Assembly (NCBI GenBank): GCA_937912125.1 | Contig: CALDOK010000275.1 | Location: forward strand, 1-61,576 | DNA: 61,576 nucleotides | Reading direction: 5' to 3' | From: an uncultured Pseudomonadota bacterium | Lineage (GTDB): Bacteria > Myxococcota_A > UBA796 > JAFGLY01 | Shown here: positions 43,702 through 53,053 of the stretch, piece after piece | Position numbering within the stretch: position 1 is the first letter of the stretch | How the letters are laid out: each line of letters begins with the position of its first letter | The notes under the pieces: model-generated | Database searches by the model: none | What the model was told of the DNA's origin: nothing | What the model saw: only the letters and a program-made list of their open reading frames with translations | Made by a program: the position numbers and the translations under genes

Positions 43702-45279
43702 ATGCGCGCGACCACCCTCCCCCTGCTCCTGCTGTTCCTGGCGCACCAGGGCGTGACGGCGGCATGGGCGGGAGATCTCGAGATCCAGTCCGCAGCGGAC
43801 GATCTGACCATCGACGGAGAAGGCGGCCCCACGCCCGAGGAGCGCGCCGCCGCCTTCGCCGACTACGCCTCCGAGCTCGAGCGCGGCCAGAAGGCACGCG
43901 CTGCCGACGCCCTGGTGGCCATCGTCACCGACCCCATGGCCGAGCCCTTCTACGGCGAAGCCTACGCCAAGCTCGGTGACCTCCTGTCGGATCTGGACCT
44001 GCCGTACGGCTCCCTGATGGCCCACTCCCGGGCCTTGGAGATCGACGCTGAGGCCGAGTGGTCCGCCGCCTCCATCGAGCGCGCCTTCGCCTTGGCCGAC
44101 CGCGTGGGCGACACCGCGCTGCTCGAGCCCGTGTTCGCCAAGAACGTCGGCGGTGACGTGGATCGGCTCACCCGCTCCCGCATGGCCTACCTGGCCGCAC
44201 GCGAGAACTACCGTCAGGGCAGGTATGGGGTCACCCTGGGGCTGCTGCGGCTGGTGATCCGCGACGCTCCCACCTACGCCGACGCCAAGATGCTCGAGGG
44301 CGTGGTCCTCAACCAGCAGGGTCGGCACACCGACGCCCTCAAGCCCCTGCTCGAGGCCTACGACACCGCCCAGGCCACCAAGCGTGATGCTCGCTTCGTC
44401 AACGCGGTGCAGCTCAACGTGGCCCGCTCCTACTACGCCGCGGGCAACTACCCGCGCGCCATCGAGTACTTCGCCAATGTCTCACGCGACAGCGAGTTCT
44501 GGCTGCAGGCCCAGTTCGAGCGTGGCTGGGCTCACTTCCGCCTCGAGGACATGAACGGCACCATCGCCCTGCTGCACAACCACGGCTCGCCGTTCTTCGA
44601 GGACTTCTACTTCCCCGAGGGCCACCTGCTGCGGGTCTACGCACTGTTCCTGCTGTGCAAGTTCCCCGAGGCCTCCAAGCAGATCGACAGCTTCAAGGCC
44701 CAGTACACCCCCGTGTTCGAGGGGATGCGCGGCGCCACCGCCGGCCTATCCACCGAGGACGCCTTCGCGCTGGCCAGGGGCTTCGCCCTCGACGGCGATC
44801 CCGGCCCGTTCCCCGAGCCCGTGCTCCGCACCTGGCGCAACGAGGCGCGCTTGCTGGGCTCCATCGACTCGGTCCAGCATGCCGAGGACGAGCTCGCTCG
44901 GCTCCGCAACATCTCCGCCAACCCCTTCGTGGCCCAGGTCTCCGGCTGGATTCGTGAGCGTCGCGACGGCATCGTGCAGGCCGAGGGCGAGCGCTTCCGC
45001 CAGAAGCTCGTGTCAGCCACCGATGAGCTGGGCGGCATGCTGACCAATGTCGAGATCTCCAAGCTCGACATGCTGCAGTTCGAGACCCGCCTGTACGAAC
45101 AGGCCGCCATCACCGGGCAGCTGGCGGACAAGGAACGCCGCGTGATGCGCTCCGATCGGGTGCGCAAGGGCTGGCTCCACTGGCCCTACCAGGGCGAGTT
45201 CTGGGCCGACGAGCTCGGCTACTACAAGGTCAACGCCATCCCCGAGTGCCCGGCCGGCCTCCGCAGCAGCGAGGAGTAG
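43702..45279 (+). CDS. Periplasmic TPR protein (GltC-like)
   Basis: 525 residues. Signal peptide LPLLLLFLAHQGVTAAWA. About 35-300 consists of TPR-like helical pairs (SELERGQKARAADALVAI, YRQGRYGVTLGLLRLVIRDAPTYADAKMLEGVVLNQQGRHTDAL in outline, NVARSYYAAGNYPRAIEYFANV). The C-terminal half is helical and ends with an aromatic stretch, HWPYQGEFWADELGYY. In Myxococcus the TPR protein GltC joins the outer-membrane GltA/GltB barrels to the periplasm. The gene order and tight spacing here (1 base after the barrel) support that comparison. Sequence identity cannot be judged. Confidence 0.8.
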   Translation: MRATTLPLLLLFLAHQGVTAAWAGDLEIQSAADDLTIDGEGGPTPEERAAAFADYASELERGQKARAADALVAIVTDPMAEPFYGEAYAKLGDLLSDLDLPYGSLMAHSRALEIDAEAEWSAASIERAFALADRVGDTALLEPVFAKNVGGDVDRLTRSRMAYLAARENYRQGRYGVTLGLLRLVIRDAPTYADAKMLEGVVLNQQGRHTDALKPLLEAYDTAQATKRDARFVNAVQLNVARSYYAAGNYPRAIEYFANVSRDSEFWLQAQFERGWAHFRLEDMNGTIALLHNHGSPFFEDFYFPEGHLLRVYALFLLCKFPEASKQIDSFKAQYTPVFEGMRGATAGLSTEDAFALARGFALDGDPGPFPEPVLRTWRNEARLLGSIDSVQHAEDELARLRNISANPFVAQVSGWIRERRDGIVQAEGERFRQKLVSATDELGGMLTNVEISKLDMLQFETRLYEQAAITGQLADKERRVMRSDRVRKGWLHWPYQGEFWADELGYYKVNAIPECPAGLRSSEE

Positions 45280-45283
45280 CGCA

Positions 45284-46051
45284 TTGTCCAGGGACGACGG
45301 GCGGTCTGTGATCCCGCCTGCGTCCGGACCCAGCGCCGAGAGCCCCCGCGCAGACAAACCCGGCGACAAGCCAGCCGATGACGCGCGCGCCAAGGACATC
45401 CTGGGCGAGCGGCCCGTCCGCGCCCCCCTAGGCGATCGCCTGTCACAGCGTGTCGGCGTGCGGCGCTGGGAGCGCGCGCCCATCGTCTCCTGCACCGGCA
45501 AGCTCTTCGCACGCTACGATCTGGCCGATCCGTGGGATCCAGACGGCCAGGACCGTCCCGTGAACCTCGGGCCCGTGGGGATGCGCTTCGAGGAGATGCG
45601 TCAGCCGGCCCCTCATGCCACGGTCAAGGAGTCCAAGCCCAAGACCGACAAGCCTGCCTGGACCCCTCCCAAGGGCATCCTCGACGCGCGCGCAGCCACG
45701 CCCGCCAAGCCTGCCGTGCCTGCTCCCAAGGCCAAGCGTGCTGCTCCACAGCCGCCTCGGCCCGCACCTGAGGCGGCCGCGCCCGCGCCACTCCCCCCCC
45801 TCGCCCCGCCCCCCAGAGGCAAGATCCAGAAGAACCACAGCTCGGGACGCTTCCGCATGCGTCCCACCAGCTCCAGCGGCCCAAAGGTCCGTCAGGTTCC
45901 AAAGGTGGTCGAGCAGCGTGAGGGGTCGGTGTCCGAGCGGCAACCCGAGCCGCCCGCCACCCCGCCGCCGGCCCCCCAGTCCCTGGACGACCTCTTCGGC
46001 AGCCTGGGCGCTGGAGGCCGCGACAAGCGGGTGGGCCGCAAGAAAGACTAG
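45284..46051 (+). CDS. Proline/alanine-rich basic protein of unknown function
   Basis: 255 residues, no signal peptide or membrane helix. About 60-100 is the only ordered-looking part (VSCTGKLFARYDLADPWD). The rest is Pro/Ala/Lys-rich and disordered, ending DDLFGSLGAGGRDKRVGRKKD. Start TTG 45284 is supported by GAGGAG inside the end of the TPR gene. It is last of the VWA-barrel-TPR run, so it may be a cytoplasmic linker or regulator of that module, which is a guess. Its stop TAG shares the palindrome CTAG with the convergent peptidase stop. Confidence 0.65.
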   Translation: MSRDDGRSVIPPASGPSAESPRADKPGDKPADDARAKDILGERPVRAPLGDRLSQRVGVRRWERAPIVSCTGKLFARYDLADPWDPDGQDRPVNLGPVGMRFEEMRQPAPHATVKESKPKTDKPAWTPPKGILDARAATPAKPAVPAPKAKRAAPQPPRPAPEAAAPAPLPPLAPPPRGKIQKNHSSGRFRMRPTSSSGPKVRQVPKVVEQREGSVSERQPEPPATPPPAPQSLDDLFGSLGAGGRDKRVGRKKD

Positions 46052-48612
46052 CTCTTCCGGCTGGCCGACACGCGCAGGGCCCGGCGCGGGTGGAGGTAGG
46101 TCGCGGCGACGCGCTGGAGATCGTCCAGGCAGACCCCGCGCACGTCGTCGATGTTGGCGGAGAAGCGACGCCCGTCGAGGCCGAAGCGCTCGTCCTGAGC
46201 CATCCGGAGGGCGCGGTAGGAGCTGCGCTGGAGATCCATCGCGGCGGCACCGGACAGCGCGGCGACCGCCCTGTCCAGCTCTTCCTGAGAAGGCGGCTGG
46301 CTGGACAGCTCGGCGAGGCTGGCCCACAGGGCCTTGTTGGCCTCGTCGAGGCGACCGGGGGCGGTGCCCATGGCGCAGGTGAACAGGCCGCCCTGGACCG
46401 CGGACAGGTGGTGGGCCTGGACGTCGTAGGACAACCCCGCCTCCTCGCGCAGCCGCTGGAATAGCCTGCCACCGGGCGAGCCGAGCAGGGTGCCCAGGAC
46501 GTCGAGGGCCGGGCGATCCGGGTGCCGCACCGAGCAGGTGCGGAAGCCCACCATGATCTGGGCCTGCTGCCAGCCGCCCTGCAGGCTGCGACGCCGGCGC
46601 CTGATCTCGCCGTCGGCGGGCACAGGCGGCAGCTGGGTCTGGCCGCTTGGCAGCTGCTCGAGCAGGTTGCCCAGGGAGCGGAAGACCGACTCCGGCTGAA
46701 CGGCTCCGGAGATGGCGATCACCAGGTTCTCCGCGCGCACCATGCGCCGGTGGTAGCGGGCCATCGCCGCGGGGTCGATGCGGTCCACGCTGCGGGCGGT
46801 GCCCCCCCCTTGGAGACGGTAGGGATGGCCCGGGAAGGCCAGGGACAGCAGCTCCTGCCAGGCCATGGACTCGCCGCTGTCGCCTCGGGTGCGGACCGCG
46901 TCCGCCATGCCTGCTTGGACCCTGTCCACGGCGTCCTCGTCGAAGCGAGGCTGCAGCAAGGGCATCAACAACAGGTGGAGCGCGACCGAGAACCTGTCCG
47001 AGGGGAAGCTGGCGGCCAACCCGGCCACCGACAGGGACGAGAAGCCGCCCAGCGAGCCCGAGAGCCCCTCGACCGCCTGGGCGAAGGCCGCCGCGTTCAG
47101 GTGCCCGCAGCCTTCCGTGATCAGATCCGCCCAGGCCCGGGCATGGCCAGCCGTGGCCGGGCTCTCCAGCAGGGTGCCCCCCAGCCCGAGCACGCGCATG
47201 GAGGTGACGCTGGCGTCGACCGCGGGCTCCACAAGGATGCGCGCGCCGTTGGAGAGCACTCGACGCTCGACCCTGCCGCTCGGCCCTGGGCGCCCGGGGC
47301 GCCGACGGGGCGCAGGGGGAAGCAGCAGCTGCGAAGCGGTGCGGCGGCTGAGGCGGCCATCGTGCCCCACCACACCCACGGTGGCCCGGTCCAGCCGAAG
47401 CCAGGTGCGGGCGACGCGCGCCACGTCTCCGAGCCTCAGGGCTTCGATCTGCCCGCGGTAGGTGCGCTCTGCGTCGGTGGTGCCGTAGTTGCCCAGGTAG
47501 AAGCTGAGCACCGACGCGCGCCCTTCGGCGCTCTCTTCGCTGTAGGCGCGATCGGCGAGGATCGCCGCCTTGGCCCTCTGGAACGCCTCGACCGGCACGC
47601 CGTCTTCCTGGACCAGCCGCAGGGCCTCGGCCAAGGCCTGCAGCGTGGGCTCCGGATCGTCGGAGCTGGGAGCCCCGCCGCAGACGAGCATGCCTGCCTG
47701 GGAGCCGATCTCGGTGGCCGCCCAGGCCCCGTGGGCCACGGCCCGCTCCACATGGAGGTGGTGGGGCAGGATGGCGCTGGCGCCCTCACCCAGCACGGAG
47801 CAGAGCATGTCGAGGGCCGGCAGATCGGGGTGTCGGTGGCCCGGGACCCTGAGGTAGAGCTCGAGGATCTGCTCCTCGAAGTCTCCCGCAACCCGCACGA
47901 AGCCAGGGGTGCGAGGCAGTGGAGGCAGGGGTGCTGGGACGGCCGGGCCCGACCACAGGCGCGGGGCGCCGCGGGGCTGGAAGCTGGGAGACGAGGCCAC
48001 CTGGCGGACGGTGGCGGGATCGATGTCGCCCACCACCACCAGGTGGGCGTTGGAGGGGTGGTACCAGCGCCCATAGAACGAGCTCAGCTCGAGGACTCCG
48101 AGGCCCTTGACGGAGGCGGCGGTGCCCGCGATGGGACGGCCGTAGGGGTGGGAACCCCAGAGCCTGGTGGCCACGCCATCGGAGAGCTGCCGCGCGGGGT
48201 CGTCGCGGCCCCTGATCAGCTCATCCAGCACGACGTCTCGTTCTTTCTCCACCTGAGCGGCGTCGAACCAGCTCTGGAAGACCATCTGCCCCATGAGGGC
48301 GAGGGCGCGCTCGGCATGCACCCGCGGCACCACGCAGTGGACCACGGTCTCTTCGTGGGAGGTGTAGGCGTTGAGGTCGGCGCCCAGCGCATCCATGATG
48401 GGCCCGATCTCCCCGGCGGCGAGCCCGCTGGGGTCGTCGGGGGCGCGGCTGCCCTTGAACAACATGTGCTCTACGAAGTGCGCGGCGCCCTCGCGACCAG
48501 GGGGCTCGACCATGGCACCCACGCCCAGCCGGAGCCACAAGGCCACCACGGGCGCGGTATCCCGCGGCTCGACCACCAGCTCCAGTCCGCTGGGGAGACG
48601 TTCTGTGGACAA
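46048..48612 (-). CDS. M16 family zinc metallopeptidase, double domain
   Basis: About 854 residues: two M16 halves in tandem. The first has the inverted zinc motif HFVEH (45-49) and the downstream EKERDVVLDEL helix. The second, from about 440, lacks HxxEH and ends with the M16 C-domain around GLSYDVQAHH, forming the clamshell partner. This is the pattern of bacterial M16 peptidases that degrade peptides in the periplasm or cytoplasm. No signal peptide is seen with the chosen start. TTG 48612 is preferred (GGAGG upstream and the family starts at LPSGLELVVE). ATG 48720 adds 36 residues of poor coding character. Confidence 0.88.
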   Translation of the reverse strand: MSTERLPSGLELVVEPRDTAPVVALWLRLGVGAMVEPPGREGAAHFVEHMLFKGSRAPDDPSGLAAGEIGPIMDALGADLNAYTSHEETVVHCVVPRVHAERALALMGQMVFQSWFDAAQVEKERDVVLDELIRGRDDPARQLSDGVATRLWGSHPYGRPIAGTAASVKGLGVLELSSFYGRWYHPSNAHLVVVGDIDPATVRQVASSPSFQPRGAPRLWSGPAVPAPLPPLPRTPGFVRVAGDFEEQILELYLRVPGHRHPDLPALDMLCSVLGEGASAILPHHLHVERAVAHGAWAATEIGSQAGMLVCGGAPSSDDPEPTLQALAEALRLVQEDGVPVEAFQRAKAAILADRAYSEESAEGRASVLSFYLGNYGTTDAERTYRGQIEALRLGDVARVARTWLRLDRATVGVVGHDGRLSRRTASQLLLPPAPRRRPGRPGPSGRVERRVLSNGARILVEPAVDASVTSMRVLGLGGTLLESPATAGHARAWADLITEGCGHLNAAAFAQAVEGLSGSLGGFSSLSVAGLAASFPSDRFSVALHLLLMPLLQPRFDEDAVDRVQAGMADAVRTRGDSGESMAWQELLSLAFPGHPYRLQGGGTARSVDRIDPAAMARYHRRMVRAENLVIAISGAVQPESVFRSLGNLLEQLPSGQTQLPPVPADGEIRRRRRSLQGGWQQAQIMVGFRTCSVRHPDRPALDVLGTLLGSPGGRLFQRLREEAGLSYDVQAHHLSAVQGGLFTCAMGTAPGRLDEANKALWASLAELSSQPPSQEELDRAVAALSGAAAMDLQRSSYRALRMAQDERFGLDGRRFSANIDDVRGVCLDDLQRVAATYLHPRRALRVSASRKS

Positions 48613-48680
48613 CGGCCCTCCAGTGGGCTGCGTGGAACCCCGCGTGCATAACCGGAACCAGCGCGTCTGGTGGCCCCTGA

Positions 48681-48709
48681 GGCCGCGCGGGGCGTTGCCC
48701 CCGCGGGCC
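48681..48709. repeat. Strong GC hairpin between the peptidase and grpE genes
   Basis: CGCGGGGC pairs with GCCCCCGCG around a short GTT loop, extended outward by GGCC/GGCC (48681-48684, 48706-48709). It lies in the 166-base divergent region and has no T-run. Possible regulatory site for either gene; I see no CIRCE element. Confidence 0.35.
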
Positions 48710-48778
48710 GATGAACGCACGCTGGGTTACCCGCACACGGACGCGCGACGCTCGCCCAGCGATGACCCTGGAGTCCAG

Positions 48779-49891
48779 GTGACACGACGCAACAGACCCC
48801 ACCAGGCCGACTCCGTCGAAGGACCCACGCTCCACATCGACGACGACCTGCTGCTCGAAGCCCTGGCCGCGGTCGAGCGGCGGACCGCCGCGCCCAGCGC
48901 CGCCGACGATGAAGCCGACTCCGAGATCATGATCGACGTGGACGATGCCGATCTGGGTGGAGCTGGAGGTGAGATCACCATCCAGCCCCTCTCGGACGAC
49001 CTGGTCGTCGCCCTCGAGCCCAGCGAGGGCTCCGGAAAAGGGGACGTCAGCGCCACGCCTTGGCTCGAGATCCCCGAAGACCTCATCGAGCCCGACGAGC
49101 CCGCTGCTGACGACGACCGCACCGATCCCGTGGGCTTCACGCCGCCCCCGGCGCGGAGCCGGGGCGAGCCCGAGCCGCCCGCCAACCCCCGCTCGCTGCT
49201 GTCCGACCCCAAAGCCCTCGAGCGCGTCTCCAAGCTGCGGCGCCGGGTCAAGACCCTTCAGCGGCGGGTGGCCGAGCTCGAGACCGAGCTGGACAACGAG
49301 CGCCAGGGCAACCACCTGGCCAGGTCCCGCGCTCGAATCGCAGAGAACGCCCGGATCGAGGCCGAGGAACAGCGCGAAAACATCGATCGTTTCGCGCGCA
49401 CGCTCCGCACGCGCCTGCTGGCCCAGGAAGAAGAGCTCGCGCGCATCCAGAAGCGCAGCTCCCATGACCTCGAGCGCGCCCGCCTGTTCGGCGCAGACAA
49501 CACCATCCGTGAGATCCTGCCGGTGCTCGACAACCTCGAGCTTGCCCTGGCCCACGCCAACACGGATCCCGACAAGTTCATCCCAGGCGTGCGCATGGTG
49601 GCCAACCAGTTCCTGCGCAGCCTCGAGCGCGTCGGCGTGACCTCCATCGAGGCCTCGCCGGGCACCCCCTTCGATCCCTCGATCCACGAAGCCATCCTCA
49701 CCATCCCCGGCACCGAACACCCCGAGGGCACCGTCGCCGAGGAGGTCCGCAAGGGCTACTCCCTCAACGAGCGCCTGCTCCGGGCCAGCCAGGTCTCGGT
49801 GGCCGGCCCCGCGCTCACGGTGCGGGAACGGGCCGTCCCCCGAGCGACCGACGATGCCGCTCCCAGCGCTGGTGACGGCTCCGAGGAGTGA
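48779..49891 (+). CDS. grpE: GrpE nucleotide-exchange factor with long acidic N-terminus
   Basis: 370 residues, nearly twice the usual GrpE. About 1-130 is an acidic, low-complexity extension (many Asp/Glu/Pro). About 145-215 is the long dimerisation coiled coil. The core then follows with RARLFGADNTIREILPVLDNLELAL and the C-terminal beta wing FDPSIHEAILTIPGTEHPEGTVAEEVRKGYSL. GrpE releases ADP from DnaK. GTG 48779 is chosen with GGAG upstream; the frame extends to 48371 but overlaps the peptidase gene. dnaK follows after 108 bases. Confidence 0.92.
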   Translation: MTRRNRPHQADSVEGPTLHIDDDLLLEALAAVERRTAAPSAADDEADSEIMIDVDDADLGGAGGEITIQPLSDDLVVALEPSEGSGKGDVSATPWLEIPEDLIEPDEPAADDDRTDPVGFTPPPARSRGEPEPPANPRSLLSDPKALERVSKLRRRVKTLQRRVAELETELDNERQGNHLARSRARIAENARIEAEEQRENIDRFARTLRTRLLAQEEELARIQKRSSHDLERARLFGADNTIREILPVLDNLELALAHANTDPDKFIPGVRMVANQFLRSLERVGVTSIEASPGTPFDPSIHEAILTIPGTEHPEGTVAEEVRKGYSLNERLLRASQVSVAGPALTVRERAVPRATDDAAPSAGDGSEE

Positions 49892-49939
49892 GTCCCGTGG
49901 GGCCGCTCCTGCGGACCACACCCACGCGGGATCATTTCG

Positions 49940-49947
49940 TATAGACT
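49940..49947 (+). promoter_or_regulatory. Putative -10 element before dnaK
   Basis: TATAGACT lies 53 bases before the dnaK ATG, in the only A+T-rich part of the 108-base grpE-dnaK gap. No clear -35, no CIRCE repeat and no good heat-shock sigma-32 site are seen. GAGGAG is the ribosome-binding site. Confidence 0.35.
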
Positions 49948-49999
49948 ACCCCAATCTCCAGTCCTCAGATTTTCATCGTTAGTCGAGGAGTCCGAATCG

Positions 50000-51916
50000 A
50001 TGTCAACCGGCAAGGTCATCGGAATCGACCTGGGCACCACAAACTCGTGCGTGTCCATCATCGAAGGCGGCGAGCCCCTGGTCATCCCCAACGAAGAGGG
50101 CGCTCGCACCACGCCCTCGGTGGTGGCCTTCACCAACGACGGCGTACGCCTGGTTGGGCAGATCGCCCGTCGTCAGGCGGTCACCAATCCCACGCGCACC
50201 CTCTTCGCCATCAAGCGGCTCATCGGCCGCCGCGCGCAGGATCCGGAAGTCCGCCACGCCCAGAAGCTCCTGCCCTTCGAGATCGTCGAGAACGACCGGG
50301 GTGACGCCTGGATTCGGGTGGACGACGCAGAGTACAGCCCCCCCGAGATCAGCGCCATCGTGCTCGAGGCCATGAAGGGTACCGCCGAGGCCTACCTGGG
50401 CGAGACGGTCACTCAGGCGGTCATCACGGTCCCGGCGTACTTCAACGACGCTCAGCGCCAGGCCACCAAAGACTGCGGGCGCATCGCCGGGCTCGAGGTC
50501 CTCCGGATCATCAACGAGCCCACCGCCGCGATCCTCGCCTACGGCTACGACCGCAAGCAGCACGAGCGCGTCGCCGTGTTCGACCTGGGCGGTGGCACCT
50601 TCGATGTCTCCATCCTCGAGCTCGACGCCGGCGTCTTCGAGGTGCGCTCCACCAACGGCGACACCTTCCTGGGCGGCGAGGACTTCGACAATCGACTGGT
50701 CGAGTACCTTCTCGAGGACTTCCTGGAGGTCAACGACATCGATCTCCGCGATGATCCAGTGGCCATGCAGCGACTCAAGGAGGGTGCCGAGAAGGCCAAG
50801 TGCGAGCTCTCGACCGACACCGAGACCGAGATCTCGCTGCCCTTCATCACCGCCACCGACGAAGGGCCACTGCACCTCACCACCACCATCACTCGCAAGA
50901 CCTTCGAGCAACTCACGCGGGACCTCATCGCCCGCCTCGACGGCCCCTGCAAGGCCGCCGTCGCCGACGCCAACCTCCGCGCCAGCGACCTGGACGCCAT
51001 CTTGTTGGTGGGCGGCATGACCCGCATGCCCGCCGTGCGCGAGCGGGTTGCCGACATCTTCAAGCAGGACCCGGACACCAACATCAACCCCGACGAGGTC
51101 GTGTCCATGGGCGCGGCACTCCAAGGCGCGGTGCTGAAGGGTGAGGTCCGCGACATCCTGCTGCTGGACGTCACGCCCCTCACCCTGGGCATCGAGACCG
51201 CAGGTGGCGGCTTCGAGCCCATCATCCCCCGCAACACCACCATCCCCTGCCGCAAGTCCAAGGTCTTCACCACGGCCCAGGACAACCAGGACATGGTGCG
51301 GGTCCATGTGCTCCAGGGCGAGCGCCAGATGTCGGCCGACAACAAGTCCCTCGGTCGCCTCGAGCTGCACGGGCTGCCCCCCGCCCCCCGCGGCCTGCCC
51401 GAGATCCAGGTCACCTTCGAGACCGACGCCAACGGCATCATGAACGTCAGCGCCAAGGACCTAGGCACCGGCAAGCGCCAGAGCATGCGCATCGTCTCCG
51501 ACTCGGGCCTCACCGAGGTCGAGGTCGAGGGCATGATCCAGCAGGCCGACCGCTACCGGGCCGAGGATCAAATCCGGCGCGACACGGTCGAGGCACGCAA
51601 CCGCCTCGACGGCCTGATCTACACCACCCGGCGGTCCCTGGACGAGTACGGCGACCTCCTCGACGACGACGACATCGAGGAGATCCGGCTGTCCATCCGC
51701 GAGGCCGAGAACGGGATCGAGAAGGCCCCGCTGCTCGAGCTGCAGCGCCTGCACGACGATCTGGCCAAGTCCGCTCAGCTGCTGGCCCACTGCATCTACT
51801 CCTCGGCTCAGACCGAGGCCCAGTCCATGAGCGATGACGAGTGGCTGGACGACGACGACATGCTGCCGGACGAGGACGAGTTCCTCGACGACGAGGATCT
51901 GGACGAGGACTTCTAG
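50000..51916 (+). CDS. dnaK: Molecular chaperone DnaK (Hsp70)
   Basis: 638 residues. ATPase domain with [27 protein letters not shown] and [11 protein letters not shown]; substrate-binding beta domain around [19 protein letters not shown]; helical lid with [18 protein letters not shown]. It folds and protects polypeptides with DnaJ and GrpE, both encoded beside it. The C-terminus ends with an Asp/Glu-rich tail ([17 protein letters not shown] and on) rather than the common short EEVD-like end. This is the housekeeping copy by context. Confidence 0.97.
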   Translation: MSTGKVIGIDLGTTNSCVSIIEGGEPLVIPNEEGARTTPSVVAFTNDGVRLVGQIARRQAVTNPTRTLFAIKRLIGRRAQDPEVRHAQKLLPFEIVENDRGDAWIRVDDAEYSPPEISAIVLEAMKGTAEAYLGETVTQAVITVPAYFNDAQRQATKDCGRIAGLEVLRIINEPTAAILAYGYDRKQHERVAVFDLGGGTFDVSILELDAGVFEVRSTNGDTFLGGEDFDNRLVEYLLEDFLEVNDIDLRDDPVAMQRLKEGAEKAKCELSTDTETEISLPFITATDEGPLHLTTTITRKTFEQLTRDLIARLDGPCKAAVADANLRASDLDAILLVGGMTRMPAVRERVADIFKQDPDTNINPDEVVSMGAALQGAVLKGEVRDILLLDVTPLTLGIETAGGGFEPIIPRNTTIPCRKSKVFTTAQDNQDMVRVHVLQGERQMSADNKSLGRLELHGLPPAPRGLPEIQVTFETDANGIMNVSAKDLGTGKRQSMRIVSDSGLTEVEVEGMIQQADRYRAEDQIRRDTVEARNRLDGLIYTTRRSLDEYGDLLDDDDIEEIRLSIREAENGIEKAPLLELQRLHDDLAKSAQLLAHCIYSSAQTEAQSMSDDEWLDDDDMLPDEDEFLDDEDLDEDF

Positions 51917-51966
51917 CGCTGCCCAGGCGGCCGTCCACGTCCTCTGCCTCACCCCTGGAGTCATAG

Positions 51967-53046
51967 GTGCAGCGAGACTACTACGAGGTCCTGGGTGTAC
52001 GCAGAGACGCCTCCCAGGCCGATCTCAAGCGGGCATTTCGAGCCCTCGCGCTCCGCTACCATCCAGATCGAAATCCGGATGACCTCGACGCCGAGCGGCG
52101 TTTCAAGGAAGTGGTGGAAGCCTACGAGACCCTGAGCGAACCCCAGACACGCAAGCGCTACGACCGGCTGGGGCCCCTCTACCGGCGCGACGGGCGCCCG
52201 CCCACGCCCGAAGAGGTCAGCGCCATGCTGGGCCGGGCCCTGGGCGGACTGTTCCGCAAGCGGGGCGCTCGCGGCCAGGGCAAGGACATCGACGTCCGCA
52301 TCGAGGTCGGGCTCGAGGACGTGCTCCGTGGGGCGCAGCACGGCATCACCGTGCCACGTCAGGTGCGCTGCCAACCCTGCGAAGGCAGCGGCGCCGACCC
52401 CGAGGGGCGCAAGGTCTGTGAAGACTGTGCCGGGACAGGCAAGTCCGCCAGCCGGCGCTGGCTGCGGAGTGAGTGCGCGCGCTGCGACGGCAAGGGCTGG
52501 GTCAGCACCAAGCGCTGCACCCAGTGCGACGGGGCGGGGCTCCACGGCAGCGAGGGGCGCTTCGAGGTCAAGGTCCCGGCCGGATGCGGCAACGGCCAGA
52601 AGCTCCGGCTCGCAGGCCGAGGGGACGAGTCCACGGGCGACGCCCCCGCCGGTGACCTGATGGTGGTCATCGGTGTGCGAGAGCACCCCTTTTTCCGTCG
52701 TCGAGGCACGGACCTCTTCTGCGACCTCCCGGTCACCTACCCCCAAGCCGCCCTTGGGGCCGACGTGACCGCGCCGCTTCTCGATGGTGAGACCACCATC
52801 CGCCTGGCACCAGGCACCCCCTCGGGAAAGCAGCTCAGGCTGCCCGAACGAGGCGTCCCCCCCGTCGGCGGCGGCCGCCGCGGCGACCTGCACCTCCGTG
52901 TCCTCGTCGAGGTCCCCCAGGACCTCACCGCGGATCAGCGCGCCGATCTCGAGCGCCTGGCCCGCAGCTTCGAGGACCGGCAGCACCCCCAGCGTGCCGA
53001 GCTGGAGCGCCTCCGCCAGGAGCTTCTCCAGCGCGCACGAACGTGA
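51967..53046 (+). CDS. dnaJ: DnaJ-type co-chaperone
   Basis: 359 residues. J domain at 1-70 with the essential HPD in [10 protein letters not shown]; a short linker instead of the usual long Gly/Phe-rich region; four zinc-finger repeats CxxCxGxG at [24 protein letters not shown] and CTQCDGAG; two C-terminal beta domains. It stimulates DnaK ATPase and delivers substrates. GTG 51967 follows GGAG at 7 bases. It lies 50 bases after dnaK and 7 bases before the next gene. Confidence 0.93.
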   Translation: MQRDYYEVLGVRRDASQADLKRAFRALALRYHPDRNPDDLDAERRFKEVVEAYETLSEPQTRKRYDRLGPLYRRDGRPPTPEEVSAMLGRALGGLFRKRGARGQGKDIDVRIEVGLEDVLRGAQHGITVPRQVRCQPCEGSGADPEGRKVCEDCAGTGKSASRRWLRSECARCDGKGWVSTKRCTQCDGAGLHGSEGRFEVKVPAGCGNGQKLRLAGRGDESTGDAPAGDLMVVIGVREHPFFRRRGTDLFCDLPVTYPQAALGADVTAPLLDGETTIRLAPGTPSGKQLRLPERGVPPVGGGRRGDLHLRVLVEVPQDLTADQRADLERLARSFEDRQHPQRAELERLRQELLQRART

Positions 53047-53053
53047 GCCAGCC

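Noticed and set aside
49892..49999. CIRCE element or sigma-32 promoter before dnaK
   Set aside because: I looked for the TTAGCACTC/GAGTGCTAA pair and for CTTGAA with CCCCAT at 13-15 bases; only CCCCAATCT is present without a partner.
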